From: Guadua angustifolia
Taxonomy: Eukaryota > Streptophyta > Magnoliopsida > Poales > Poaceae
Assembly: GCA_036346375.1 (NCBI GenBank)
Contig: JAYEVE010001199.1
Location: 186,001 to 250,000 of the forward strand
Reading direction: 5' to 3'
DNA: 64,000 nucleotides
A model generated the notes under the pieces. It was given only the letters and a program-made list of their open reading frames with translations. It ran no database searches and was not told where the DNA came from. Numbering within the stretch: the stretch's first letter is position 1; the number at the start of each line of letters is the position of its first letter. Positions 46,345-56,838 of the stretch are shown here, piece after piece. The translations under genes and the position numbers were made by a program.

Positions 46345-47090
46345 TTACAGAAATTTTCAGTTTTTGAGAGAGGCACCCGAGTTTTGTTCGGCAAGGTGGG
46401 CCCGCGGTGGTGGGCGGCGGAGGCAGCGCCGGAATCGATCAGATCTGGCCCAGCGACGAGGGAGACGAGCTGCAGCGTCGGAATCGAGCGAATTCTCGAT
46501 GGATAGGAACTAGTGACGCTGGGTTCAAGCACATCCGCTCTGGAGACGAGCTGGCGTCACCGAAATCGAGCAAATCCGGCCATAGGGGTTCTGGCACGAC
46601 TTGGATTAGACGTGGAAGAGGTTGTGGACGATGGAGACGACTACCGAGCTCGAGGGCGACCGGGATGCCTGATCCGCGACGGCAGATCCAGCCGGCAGTG
46701 ACGACCTGATGAAGTGGTGGCTCCCCATACGGCAATGGCGACGGCAGGGGTGTCTGCTGTTGCTGCCGCCGGGTTACTGCAATTATTTTACAATTCCATC
46801 GAGTGACTCACTCAAGGCAAACCTTACATGGTTTATTCTTATTTTCCTAGGCAAATTGGTGAAGACAAATACAACCATGTGTCATGAACTGGAATGGGCA
46901 AATTGGTGAAGACAAATACAACCATGTGTCATGAACTGGAATGCCTAGTCCTTTTGCAGGCAACCTGTAGAGATTTGCTGACGAGGAATTTTTTTTCTAT
47001 GGTTGTTGTCTTGTTTTTGTTTGGCTGTATACCAGAATGATATCTTCTTGTTCGCTTGAGCTTGTAATGTATCCGCTGTTGGATTACTGT
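46345..47090. other. GC-rich segment and spacer, no gene recognised
   Basis: 46400-46710 is GC-rich with GGAATCGA and GAGACGAGCTG repeats, giving overlapping frames on both strands without domains. A 47-bp exact tandem duplication (GCAAATTGGTGAAGAC start) lies at 46851-46944. Confidence 0.35.
46851..46944. repeat. 47-bp tandem duplication
   Basis: Two copies of the unit starting GCAAATTGGTGAAGACAAAT are at 46851 and 46898. They are essentially identical, so the event is recent. Confidence 0.9.
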
Positions 47091-47096
47091 AATTAA

Positions 47097-47311
47097 GGCG
47101 CATTTGTTTTAAACACGATTCCGGATTCTACGCAAAAGCGAATCGAAACAAACAAACGATTCTAGAATCGATTCTCACAATCCAAATTCCATCCATATAC
47201 ATTAGAATCTACAATCCACTTCATATGTCTTTTGGATTCCGAATCGAACTTCTCTCTATTCTGATCCAGAATCGAACTTTTTAGAATCCAAATTTGAAAC
47301 AAAGCCGCGCC
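47097..47311. mobile_element. Tourist-like MITE, TSD TAA
   Basis: The 215-bp element starts GGCGCATTTGTTT and ends AAACAAAGCCGCGCC. TAA is at 47094-47096 and 47312-47314. The interior holds repeated GATTCTAGAATCGATTC-like palindromic text. No coding sequence. Confidence 0.8.
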
Positions 47312-47314
47312 TAA

Positions 47315-48280
47315 ATATACTTACTGGATTGGTCCATGACCACATTCCGACAAGTGGATGTCGATCGAAATTTTCTTTTTTGCCCGCTTACAATGGTGGG
47401 TCGTCGTCATTGTGGCAAGCGTTTTTTTCCCGTTTTGGTCATATAATCTTCTGGTAAGAAACTCGATATCTTCGTACCATGTTGGAGACCATACGAACAT
47501 CGTGAGGGCGAGGCACCAGAGAAACGGAGATATGAACAGTCGGTGCAAATTATCTGCATTTTTTTTGGGATTTTTCGGCGCCACTTTCTGTGTTCTTACT
47601 TGTCTCCATCTGCCGACGCTTTGACCGCGCCTTCCTGGCTTGCAAGCTCCTTTGTTTAAACGTAGCATTCCTTGGGAGCATAGTCTGCAACCTCCAACTA
47701 ATTTTTTTTTCTTTTTTTTGACAAACCACCAACTATATATACTCCTACATATATCGTATCGTATCATCGCAGGGGCCATTCCGAAAGGGAAAGAACGTCA
47801 CATCCACCGCAACCGTTTGCAGAACAGACGGTAGGGCTAGTGGGCCACGTGGTTCGGGCCTTGTAGCTCATAAGCCCATAAGTTACTGAAAATCTGTGTC
47901 ATTATCTCCGCCCAACAACCTTGTCGATGCTTGCTCGTTACTATTCCGTTGCCTACAAGAGTGTACTGCATCTTTTAAAAAACACAGCTTAGAATTTCAC
48001 GGCCGAACATATTACAGCCGCAAATTAATTAAGTATTTTAGCTGTTCACACAAGCTAGGTAAGTTCTTATCAAAACTAGTTAGAACGAACATGCGCCGAT
48101 CTTTGCTTGCAGCTTCGTCTCCTTCACATGGAAGGGAGGGCTAGGCTAAAGCCCGTCCGTCCGGTCTACATATCTGGAGCACCAATAGATGCAAGCAGAG
48201 GCCCCTCTTGACACACTAAGAGCAAGTATAATAAGGTGAGATAAGTAGGCTGTAAGGATTGCCACATCAGATTTATGATG
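47315..48280. other. Spacer, no gene recognised
   Basis: Frames here overlap on both strands and lack domains. A poly-T/C-T run at 47700-47720 could be a retroposon tail. At 48218-48270, AGAGCAAGTATAATAAGGTG and TTGCCACATCAG resemble the end of a known type of grass MITE, cut off by the AT-rich repeat that begins at 48283. Confidence 0.3.
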
Positions 48281-48282
48281 AA

Positions 48283-50045
48283 TTTGCTACAGTAATTTCA
48301 GAAATTTCTGATTTTGAATCCGGATTTGAAGTTTAAATACCCGGATTGGACCGGAATTGCATCATTAACACATAATAAGATAATCTTTGATGATAATTTG
48401 TGAAAAAATTAATTTTTTGAGACATTTTAAAATATCAATAGAAACATTGACAGAATTTTATAAAATTGAATAAGCTAAGTCATGATATGAAAAGTTTATG
48501 GTACTATCTTTAGAAGTCTAGGATCATATAGAATTTTTTTTAAAATATTTTAACTTCATTTGTTATGTTTTAAAAATAAAAAACAAAATTAGCATAAACG
48601 AGGTAGTAACCATGTTGGAATTTTATAAATTTTTTCAAGTTTGATCATGACCTAGAATTTTTATGATAGATCAATAATTTCCTCATAAACATTGTATGCA
48701 AGTTTCAAATAATTTCAACCTATTTTGATTGCTCAATCAAAAATTATATACGGTACAAACACGCGCTTTGAAGTCCGAAAACTGCGAAGTAGCACGTTCA
48801 CATTTTTTGGAAACTTTTTATGGTTGATCATAATCTAAAAAATTTATGAGAACATCACTGATTCTTTTTGAAGAGGTAAAATTTTTTTTTGTAATTTTTG
48901 CATGCTTCGAACTATGAAAAAAAAAGCTACTATGAAGTAAAACTTGTACATTTTTTTAGAATGATTTATGGTTGATCAGGACCTAAAAATTATATGACAA
49001 CATCATCAATGCTTTCTAACTATCCACAAAAATTTTCATAATTTTTTCATGCCTGAAACTATACAAAAAAATAGTTACTATAGAGGGCATGGGTAGGACT
49101 TGAACCCAAAACCTTATGCTTGCTACCTTTGAAATTTACCGTTAAGTCATGTGTGCTGGTGTTGCATGGGACTGAGAATGACCTATTTCCCTGCATGACA
49201 TACTGTGGGGCCAAGTTCTCTTAATCATTGGTGCATTGCTGCCTTCTTCACGGACCATACAATTCACTGATCTTCACTTTCCTCTCATTCCTCACCTCTC
49301 CTTGCACCGAGAGCTCCTTCTCTCCGCAATCCGGTCAGAATCCAGCTAGATCCGGCCAGCTCTGTTGAACAACACATAGCACATAGTACTGTCAGAATTT
49401 TTGGAACTTTTTCAAGTATGATAATCATATGAAACTTTTATAAAATCATTAGTGATACATCAGGACCATCCACAAAAATTTCCAAAATTTTCCGACGTGG
49501 TTTGAACTATTTTTGATCCTGTTCAAATTTGCTGGTAAGGCTTTTATCAGGATAGTAGCACTGCCCGAATTTTTAAAAATTCTTGATTCTTGATCACCAT
49601 CCGAAAATTTTATGAAAACATTAGTGATTCATCAGAATCATGCACAAAAAAAATTTAAAATTTTCTAACGTCGTTTGTACTATTTTTCATCCGGTTCAAA
49701 CTTGTCGATCAACGTTTCATCTGCATAATACCAATGTTTGAATTTTTAAAAATTACGCATACCTAAAAATTTTATGAGAACATCTCTAATGTGTCAGGTA
49801 CCTTAAAAAATATTTCAAATTTTTTTCGACATCATTTGAACTATTTTTCGATCAATGCAATTCTGCCGAAATTTCGGGAATTTCGGCCGAAATTTTGGAA
49901 ATTTCGGTAACAAACAAACCGGATTTGAATTTTTCTTTTTGAATTTTGAATGAATTTCAGCCAACAAAATGAAATTTTACCGAAATTTCGGATTTCAGCC
50001 CCGGACGAATTTTTGATCAAAAACGAATTTTTGTTCCTTGGTCCG
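48283..50045. repeat. AT-rich interspersed repeat, near full-length copy
   Basis: The left part is nearly identical to 44034-44650. The right part (49380-50040) matches 42430-43100 and 37030-37600 and ends with CCGAAATTTCGG palindromes. A tRNA-like piece (49090-49155) and GC-richer text to 49370 lie in the middle. No coding domain. Confidence 0.7.
49090..49155 (-). other. tRNA-like or SINE-head relic
   Basis: On the minus strand the text GACTTAACGGTAA resembles an A box. About 40 bp further, GGGTTCAAGTCC forms a canonical B box with flanking GGT...ACC pairs. I cannot draw a full cloverleaf, so it is more likely a SINE head or tRNA pseudogene than a functional tRNA. Confidence 0.35.
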
Positions 50046-50224
50046 AGGTGACTAGAGCCCACAGGACATGACCGTCCAACAAAGGACATCTGCATCAACT
50101 TGCTGGAAGTATGGAACGAATAGAACTACAGAAGACACCGGGAAGATCGAAATTTTTATTGTTGTAACCTGTTAATTTTTTTTAATTAGTCATGTCAGAA
50201 TTTTTTTGCATATTTAGTTTCTAG

Positions 50225-51105
50225 GCTCGTGCAGCAGTTGAAAAGGCGCTGCAAAAGTAAAGGATGGGATGAGTATTTGCAATGCCTCGGTCTAATACAT
50301 GGCGGTGAAAAACAAAAAAAATTGCAGATATCGTGATTTGAAGATCTTTGCATCTGGCGTTTTCGATTTTTTTTACTATGAGGAGGCTAATTATAAAAAA
50401 ATACATTTTAATTTTATTTGGTTTTATAAAGGTATTACAAATAGAAAAAAGTACGACGGTTAGTTCTGAAAAGATAATTCTGCGAGTAGTTCTAAAAAAA
50501 ATCATAAGTCGGTTAGTTTTGAAAAGCACAGGTCTTACCACAAATATTTTGAGAGCTCATATTCTACGGAGGGACATAATATAACACAATATATTTGAGA
50601 AAACATATTTTACAGACCCAATCACCGTTAATAATTATGCAGATCAAATTATTGTCAATAATTCTGTGGGCTGTCTGGCAATATTATTGATAGCTTATTG
50701 TCTGACGACCCGTAGAATTATTGACGTTAATTTGATCTGCACAATTATTAACGATGATTGGCTTCGTAAAATATGGTTCCTCAAATATATTGCATTATAT
50801 TATATCCCTCCGTAAAATATAGGTCCTCAAAGTATTTGTGGTAGGACATGTGATTTTCAGAACTAACTGACGTATGATTTTTTCAGAATTAACTATCGTA
50901 CATTTTTTTCTATTATAATGCATTTATAAAACCTGATAAAATTAAAATGCATTTTTTATAATTAGCCTCCTCATAGAAAAAAAAATCAAAAAACAATGTA
51001 GCATGCAGTAGCCCCCATTTTTTTGTTTTTCGCCACCACGTGTCGAACTTAGGGCATTGCAGCGCCCTCAGTCCACTACTTTGCTTGTGCAGCGTCTCCC
51101 GGGCA
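50225..51105. mobile_element. Foldback element, near-complete ~880-bp palindrome
   Basis: Left and right halves are inverted copies meeting near 50690. Matched pairs include GTCAATAATTCT with AGAATTATTGAC, CAGATCAAATTA with TAATTTGATCTG, CTACGGAGGGACATAATATA with TATATCCCTCCGTAAAATA (reversed), and GAGGAGGCTAATTATAAAAA with TTATAATTAGCCTCCTC. The outer ends pair GCTCGTGCAGC with GCTTGTGCAGCG (reversed). Arms of about 400 bp with a tiny centre fit a foldback/MULE-like or long-TIR MITE. No transposase. If transcribed, it would form a long hairpin. Confidence 0.8.
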
Positions 51106-51408
51106 CGGTTTGCGCCAGCCAGAGGTCAAATCTACAAAAAATATTCTGACGGATGCTACTTTTTTTAAAAAAATTAGCAAGCTATAACAGTAAAAATTTC
51201 GGAATGATCTTTCGCATGATTTTTTTCTGTCATGTCTAACTTTTTTTTCAATTTAGCCTGTTTAAATGAAATTATAAATACGATTTTCTTCGACCATAGA
51301 AACAGCTCTAGTATCTACTTTGCTTTTATATCGCAACAGCTCACCTTTTGTGCTGTTATACTATGATAATATGCTACAGTTCAATATCACTACAGGATGG
51401 CCCATTAA

Positions 51409-51745
51409 GCATAGCGTATTACGCTTCCAAAAATAATAATTAAAAGTGACTTACCGCTTGGAAAAGAATTTTAATTAAAAGGCTGTAGTGCGCTTGGAAA
51501 AGTAAGTTATATAAGTGTCATACCGCTTGGAAAAGAATTTTAATTAAAAGTTGTAGTGCCGCTTGGAAAAGTAAGTTATATAATTTGTCATACCGCTTGG
51601 AAAAAAATTTTAATTAAAAGCTATAGTGCCGCTTGGAAAAGTAAGTTATATAAGCTGTCATACCACTTGGAAAAATAATTTTAATTAAAAGTCTGTGGGA
51701 CCGCTATGGAAATGTTTCGTCTGATTGGACCGCTTGCAATATTAT
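51409..51745. repeat. Subterminal repeats of the gene-carrying CACTA, left
   Basis: ACCGCTTGGAAAAG recurs every 30-40 bp inside a ~66-bp higher-order tandem unit ('taagttatataa-tgtcataccgcttgg...aattttaattaaaag'), about three to four times. Confidence 0.9.
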
Positions 51746-51789
51746 TTTGGCGGGCATAGGCGCGGATGTAATACCACGGTGAAAGCAGG

Positions 51790-52140
51790 TCGAATAATAC
51801 CGACCGTATCCGATCCGACGTTTATTTTACAGAAAAATCGGATCACGGATACGGGTATTTCTTTGTCGGGTCGGATCTGAGTAATTACGGGTACTTTTGT
51901 TTGGATCTGAGGCAGCAAATACAGTAAATACCCGGATATTCGGTCTGATCTGGTACTGGAAAATAATAAAAATCGGGTACCAGCTTTTAGGGTGTGTGGT
52001 CGGGTATTACCCGTCGGGTATCGGATCTGGTAGTGTTTTTACCCGTTTTTGGATCTGGATCGGGTAATTTTTTCTCGGGTCGGATCTGGATAGTACCGGA
52101 TAAGCGAGTGTCGGATTCGGGTCGGATCGAGAGTGGCGCC
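51790..52140. repeat. GGGTCGGATC-rich inverted repeats, likely nested MITE
   Basis: Repeats such as ATCCGATCCG, GGGTCGGATCTG and CGGGTATTACCCG occur on both strands, as in the interior of hAT-like MITEs of this window (45315-45936). Ends and target duplication are not clear. Confidence 0.4.
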
Positions 52141-52215
52141 ATCTAAAAAATACCCGAGATTTGGCGGATCTGGTGCAGGAGTATCAAAACAGCCCAGCCC
52201 ACGGCCCGGCCACGG

Positions 52216-52610
52216 ATGCGGCTTAGGGTTTATTCTTCTTCCAGACTCAGAGAGGCAGCGACGCCCCAAATCCCCCAAATCGCTTTGATGCCTGATCACC
52301 TCCTCCGTGGTCCTCTGCGCCGCCCAAATCCGGCTCCTTGGTGCATCGCCCGGCTCCTCGAGCGGCCTGACAGCGGCTCCCGCCTCGGCCGGCTCCGCTC
52401 CCCTCGGTGCATCGCCGCCGCCTCCTCAAGCCTCGTCGGCTCGCCGCAGGCCCCCCGCCAGCGTCCCCTGCCTCGGCCGTCGCGAGTGGGGCCCCGCCAC
52501 TGCAACTCCCTCCCGAGGCCCCCGCCGCCTCCTCGAGCCCCTGCCGCCTCCTCCTCAAGCCCTCGCCTGTAGCTCCCTCCTGAGGCCCTCGCCACCGCAG
52601 TGAAGGTGAT
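52216..52610 (+). other. GC-rich, leader-like segment inside the gene-carrying CACTA
   Basis: The text GCGGCTTAGGGTTTATTCTTC, then CCTCC/GCCGCC-rich sequence, resembles the 5' leader and first exon of a grass gene. Frames on both strands are proline-, arginine- or glycine-rich and not conserved, so I call no gene. It may be the captured promoter or leader of the chimeric unit. Confidence 0.35.
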
Positions 52611-52663
52611 GAGTCCACTTCCCGGTGTGAGTGTGACACAAATGTTCCGAGCTAATGCTTCTG

Positions 52664-53079
52664 TTTGATCCAGCTAAAATGCTTACAGTAAGTCTTCAAT
52701 GCTTTTGGTTGTGCATAACTATATATTGCCTGTTTAGGCTTGTTTTTCAGCTTCCCAATTTCATCAAACTTTCAGTTATGATTTTAAATCAATATGGATC
52801 TAATTAGATTCATGAACTGCTGAAGTGCTCAGAAGATTTTTCTTGAAACTAGACCTTGATCAGTATACAAATTTGGTGCAAACACCTTAATATAAAGGCG
52901 GAACCATTTTCTGTTTTTATTACACATGCTTTAGTAACCCCTTGTTTCTGACATGGAATGCTTGATGACAGGATTCTGGGAAACTCCATACCTTAGATAA
53001 ACTGTTGCGGCACCTCCGAGCTGAAAATCACCGGGTGCTTCTATTTGCTCAGATGACTAAAATGTTGGACATTCTTGAG
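52664..53079 (+). pseudogene. INO80-type chromatin remodeller, two captured exons
   Basis: The first piece (52664-52687) encodes FDPAKMLT and ends at a perfect donor (ACA then GTAAGT). The second exon (52972-53079), after an AG acceptor, encodes 36 residues including DSGKLHTLDKLLRHLRAENH and VLLFAQMTKMLDILE, then a GT donor. In plant INO80 these residues are adjacent, at the start of the helicase C-terminal domain of the SNF2-type ATPase. INO80 remodels nucleosomes in the nucleus. Everything before and after is missing. The retained introns show DNA-level capture, not retroposition. Confidence 0.85.
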
Positions 53080-53398
53080 GTATTGCTAGTTACTTTATGC
53101 ATACCCAATTCACATTAAAAAATGTAAAGAAACCTAATACCTTTTTTGTGTGTGTGTGTGTGTGAAATAAACAAAAGAATCCAACAAGCAATTCAGTTGC
53201 ATAAACAAAACAAGAAGCAACATTTTGATCTTATTTCTTTAATAGATATGTAGAGATGTAATTGGGTGTATCAGGGTCAATTCCTTGTTGCATAACACTA
53301 TGGAGAAACTAGTAATATTGTGAAAATGTGAGCATTTCTATGTTCAAATATTTCTCTGCCTTGCGTTGAAAACCTTGTGAATTGCCAGGGGTGCATTC

Positions 53399-53510
53399 AG
53401 AAGTCTTTGCTGAGGATACTGCAAACTGGGACTCCATGGTGCGAAACTACTGGTCTTTGCTTTCTCCGCTTATATTTTCTGATCATCCAAAGAGACCTGG
53501 TGATGAGGAC
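53399..53510 (+). pseudogene. Captured exon of an unidentified gene
   Basis: After an AG acceptor (TTGCCAG) an open stretch encodes text including EVFAEDTANWDSMVRNYW and LIFSDHPKRPGDEDP. It is joined directly to the kinesin exon, with the last bases of a kinesin intron (CCACAG) still visible at the junction. It looks conserved (few rare residues, W and P rich), but I cannot name the family. It would be a third donor gene in this element. Confidence 0.55.
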
Positions 53511-53516
53511 CCACAG

Positions 53517-54688
53517 CATGAAGAGAGAGCATTTGTATTGAAATTCTCAGCAATTGAAATATACAATGAAGTTGTAAGGGATCTTCTGAGTGCAGAAAAT
53601 ACTCCTCTTAGACTTTGGGATGATGCAGAGGTGAAAAGGGGTTCCTTGTTAGCCTTGTTAATTGTTATTCTGATATGGTCATGCTTGCTAATGATTTGGT
53701 GTTGTTTATTCTACAGAAGGGCACCTACGTGGAGAATCTTACAGAGGTAATATTAAGGGACTGGAATCACCTCAAGGGACTTGTTTCTGTGTGTGAAGGT
53801 GCGATATTGATTACTAGAGGAGCTTACATTATTGTTAACTGGTGAATATCTGTTCTCATTTGTGCTTTACGTGCTTGCAATAGCCCAAAGGAAGACAGGG
53901 GAGACCTTCTTAAATGAAAAAAGCTCAAGATCCCATCAAATACTTAGATTGGTCTGCTCTTTACTTGATTATATGTACAAATTTCTTCTTGTATATGTGT
54001 TTCATTTTGCATAGACGTGTGCTTTTTTGGCTGACCTGTTCATCAATCAATTCAGACTGTTGAAAGTTCTGCTCGTGAGTTCTTAGGAAAGGATAAGTCA
54101 GCTACGCTTGTGGCTAGTGCGGTAAGAAGAACATCCACCATTTCTGTTATGGATTTTTTTTCGGTATGAAAAGTAAGTGTAAGCATCATTTATTCTCCCC
54201 ATGCAGAACTTTGTTGATCTGGCAGGAAGTGAGCGTGCATCTCAGGCGTTGTCTGCTGGCGCAAGGCTGAAACTAAGGTTGCTTGCCCTTGGCACCGTGA
54301 TTAGGAAACTAAGGTTGCAACCTCAACTCATAGTGTTACTTTGTGTTTAGTTCAATCCACATTTTAAGAGGAACGCTTATTTAATTTTGAGAGTATTTGT
54401 TGGCTAGTGGCATTTGAGTTATTTGTTTACATTTATGCAGTATGGGAAGTAATGCACACATACCATATAGAGATTCAAAGCTTACACGCATACTACAGCC
54501 GTCTTTGGGAGGTAATTCAAGAACTGCGATTATTTGTACACTAAGCCCTGCGACAAGCCACATTGAACAATCGAGAAATACCCTTTTATTTGGGAGTTGT
54601 GCAAAGGAGTGAGTTCCGGCATCCTGCATCAAATTCCAATTCCAGTCTCGAAGTTTTAGTGAAGGAAAAAGACAACCAAATCAGAAAG
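53517..54688 (+). pseudogene. KIN-7 kinesin motor domain, captured exons
   Basis: Six exons with GT...AG introns are recognisable: 53517-53630 (HEERAFVLKFSAIEIYNEVV), 53717-53798 (GTYVENLTE, HLKGLVSVCE), 53884-53951 (KTGETFLNEKSSRSHQILRL, switch I), 54056-54121 (ESSAREFLGKD), 54207-54313 (NFVDLAGSERASQALSAGAR, switch II) and 54441-54609 (IPYRDSKLTRILQPSLGG). A piece with VLVKEKDNQIRK extends to 54688. This is the plant KIN-7 (NACK/mitochondria-linked) kinesin type, a plus-end microtubule motor. The P-loop half is absent. The HINRSL region after DLAGSE is deleted and bridged by a short duplication (AAACTAAGGTTGC). It cannot be a motor. Confidence 0.92.
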
Positions 54689-55375
54689 GTGAATCCTACT
54701 TCTGACCCTTTTTGTTTACCTCCCTGCTCTTGGTTCACAGTTCATAAATGAAATTCAAAGAAAACCATTGTTTTTGTGTATGACTGCTCTACATTCTTGC
54801 TGCCATTTTTGCCATGCCCAATTTCAGCAGTTAGCACAGTTCCGAGGGTATTAAGAACTTAAGCTGAAATCAACATCATGCATTATTTATCTCTGAATCC
54901 ACTAGTAATCATCTGGTGCTTTCCTTTGCGGATCGAGCTAGGGATCAGGTCATCAGAAACTAGAGAGAGGCGGAGGACAAGTCATATTCTTGACAATGAA
55001 AAAGCGGCAACAAAGATATAGTGGAGAAGGGTGAAGGTGGTGTGCCTGTTCAACTTGCGTCAATGATGTTTGGGTTTTTAGCGTTGTTTAGCTGAGTTGT
55101 AAAACACTTGGAAAGACTATGCTCCTACTATGTTTTGATACGTAGTAATCCGGTGCAAGTTGTTAGTTGATTTATCTAACGAATTTTATTAGTAATCAAT
55201 TTTGGTGATGTTTACATGTTGTACTTGTGGATGATTTGTGATAATGAAACTTTAAATGCGTTGCTTTCTCGAGAATTATATGTTATGGTACTTGGATTGT
55301 ATGTTATGGGTGCTTGATATTATTATAAATTTAGCGAACATTTATTAAGTGGATATATATTAAACTAATGCAATT
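54689..55375. other. Remaining interior of the gene-carrying CACTA
   Basis: 54920-55040 has a coil-like charged frame that could be a decayed kinesin stalk piece, with stop codons. The rest is AT-rich. No other gene is recognised. Confidence 0.3.
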
Positions 55376-55377
55376 GT

Positions 55378-55706
55378 TTTTCCAAGCGGTAGGACCGTTT
55401 GGAATTGAGTATTCAAGCGAGAGGACCGCTTGAAATTGAGTATTCAAGCAACACTCTGCTTTTAAAACAGTTTTACAGCGGTAGTACCGCTTGGAATTGA
55501 GTATTCAAGCGGTAGGACTGCTGGAATTGAGTATTCAAGCGGTACTCTTGCTTTTAAAAGCGGTTTACAAGCGGTAGTACCGCTTTTAATGTATATACGC
55601 TTGGAATACTTTTGCAAGCAGTAGTAGAAAGCGATGAGATATTAGAATTCCAAGCGGTCCTCTTGCTTGGAATACTCAATTCAAGCGGTTCTACCGCTTG
55701 CGAAGA
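55378..55706. repeat. Subterminal repeats of the gene-carrying CACTA, right
   Basis: CAAGCGGTAGGACCG, GGAATTGAGTATTCAAGCGG and ACCGCTTGGAATTG alternate. The core TTCCAAGCGG is the inverse of the left array's core. Confidence 0.9.
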
Positions 55707-55870
55707 CGTGTTATCCTGTAGTGTATCTCGGGTTGTGATATGTATCCTCCCCTCGTTTCTTTCACGGTGGACAAAGAAGCTAAATTTATAATTTTGTTCG
55801 GATAAAAACTAAATGTAAAAAAAATACAAAAGAACAATTTATGCTTTCTTCCCGTGACGCCGAAAACTAA

Positions 55871-56144
55871 GGACTGTTTGGTTATCTAGTTTCACATGGT
55901 CAGACTCCCGGGAGCCAGGGAATCAGCGTTTGGTTGCTCGTTGTATTGCGTGAGTTTGCACCCATGCATGCTAGATGGCTGTTTGGTTGCTTGTGCGTGG
56001 TGCGGATACCAGGTCAGCACGATACACAAAACACTCGTAGCTAGGCTCATGGAAAACGAGCTCCATAACCGTTTCTCCAGAGCTAGACCAGAGCGATACA
56101 GACTCTCATAATTAGATTCATACAAAACGACAACCAAACAGTCC
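55871..56144. mobile_element. MITE with 13-bp perfect TIRs
   Basis: The 274-bp element starts GGACTGTTTGGTT and ends AACCAAACAGTCC. Inner text GTTTGGTTGC repeats. The target duplication is unclear (TAA before; ATAA after). No coding sequence. Confidence 0.75.
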
Positions 56145-56689
56145 ATAAGCTTAAGTGCATTTCATGCTATTCACCGACGCGTCCTCGGGCAAAGGCCAGA
56201 GGCGGACGGGCCCCACGCCATGCTCGCTGGATTCAGGGTTCCACCAACACGTGCCAACGCCGGCCGTGACGCGTCGGTCGGTGCAAGTACAACTGTGGAA
56301 GCATCGATCGAAGTCGTGTGATGCTTCTCTCCGTGTTGACTGAGCTTTGGCCTTTCGGATGTGGCAGTGAAACATAGGACCGCCGGTCGGTTGCTGGACG
56401 TGGCCGGAAATGATGTACAGTGGAGTGGAAGCTGCCCGTACACTTCATTTGACTATAAACAAGTACCCCTACTCGCTAATTGCCCCAACCGTCCAAACCG
56501 CCCAAGTGCCTGGCCGCACCTGGCGGCCACGACAGGTTAGAAAGGATGCCAGATGGCATAGCCTCGTCCGGCAAATTAATCTGACAGATTCAAATACCGA
56601 ACGGACAATAACTTATTTGCAGCAATAGAATCATCTCAGAAGAAAATGAAAGGGTTAATAGTGCATGTAGCGACAAGAAGCCGACAAGA
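56145..56689. other. Intergenic between a MITE and the right duplication arm
   Basis: The first 250 bp are GC-rich, with overlapping frames on both strands and no domain. Nothing else is recognised. Confidence 0.3.
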
Positions 56690-56775
56690 CAATGCTGTGG
56701 ATCCAACCAAGCTTTAAAATGAATAGGATTCCATTTTTTTAAAAAAAAATGGATTGGATTGCCACGAATTCATGC

Positions 56776-56783
56776 TTATATAG
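56776..56783 (+). promoter_or_regulatory. TATA box of copy E
   Basis: TTATATAG, then GTGCACAAT, lies 55 bp before the start codon and is conserved with the left arm. Confidence 0.65.
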
Positions 56784-56838
56784 TGCACAATCTTAGGGAG
56801 CTGCCACAATCTATTTCTTCTTCTTGCCGCTGTAACCG

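Larger units (their letters stand above)
51388..55723 (+). mobile_element. CACTA element carrying host gene exons (Pack-CACTA-like), TSD TAT
   Basis: The left end starts CACTACAGGATGG and the right end finishes TATCCTGTAGTG, an inverted match over about 12 bases. The 3-bp duplication TAT is at 51385-51387 and 55724-55726. Arrays of CCGCTTGGAA/TTCCAAGCGG repeats flank the interior (51409-51745 and 55378-55706). No transposase is encoded, so movement would need an autonomous relative. The interior carries exons with introns of at least two recognisable host genes. This makes it 4.3 kb of transduplicated material. It is less CNG-depleted than the 13-kb CACTA. Confidence 0.95.

Noticed and set aside
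47321..47779. 152-codon minus-strand frame as a gene
   Set aside because: It spans a poly-T run read as a lysine run, and no domain is present.
50225..51105. MicroRNA gene
   Set aside because: The palindrome is far longer and more perfect than usual precursors; a foldback transposon explains it better.
52247..52639. 130-codon glycine/arginine-rich frame on the minus strand
   Set aside because: Composition artefact of the GC-rich leader-like segment; the plus strand is also open, and splice evidence points to the plus strand.
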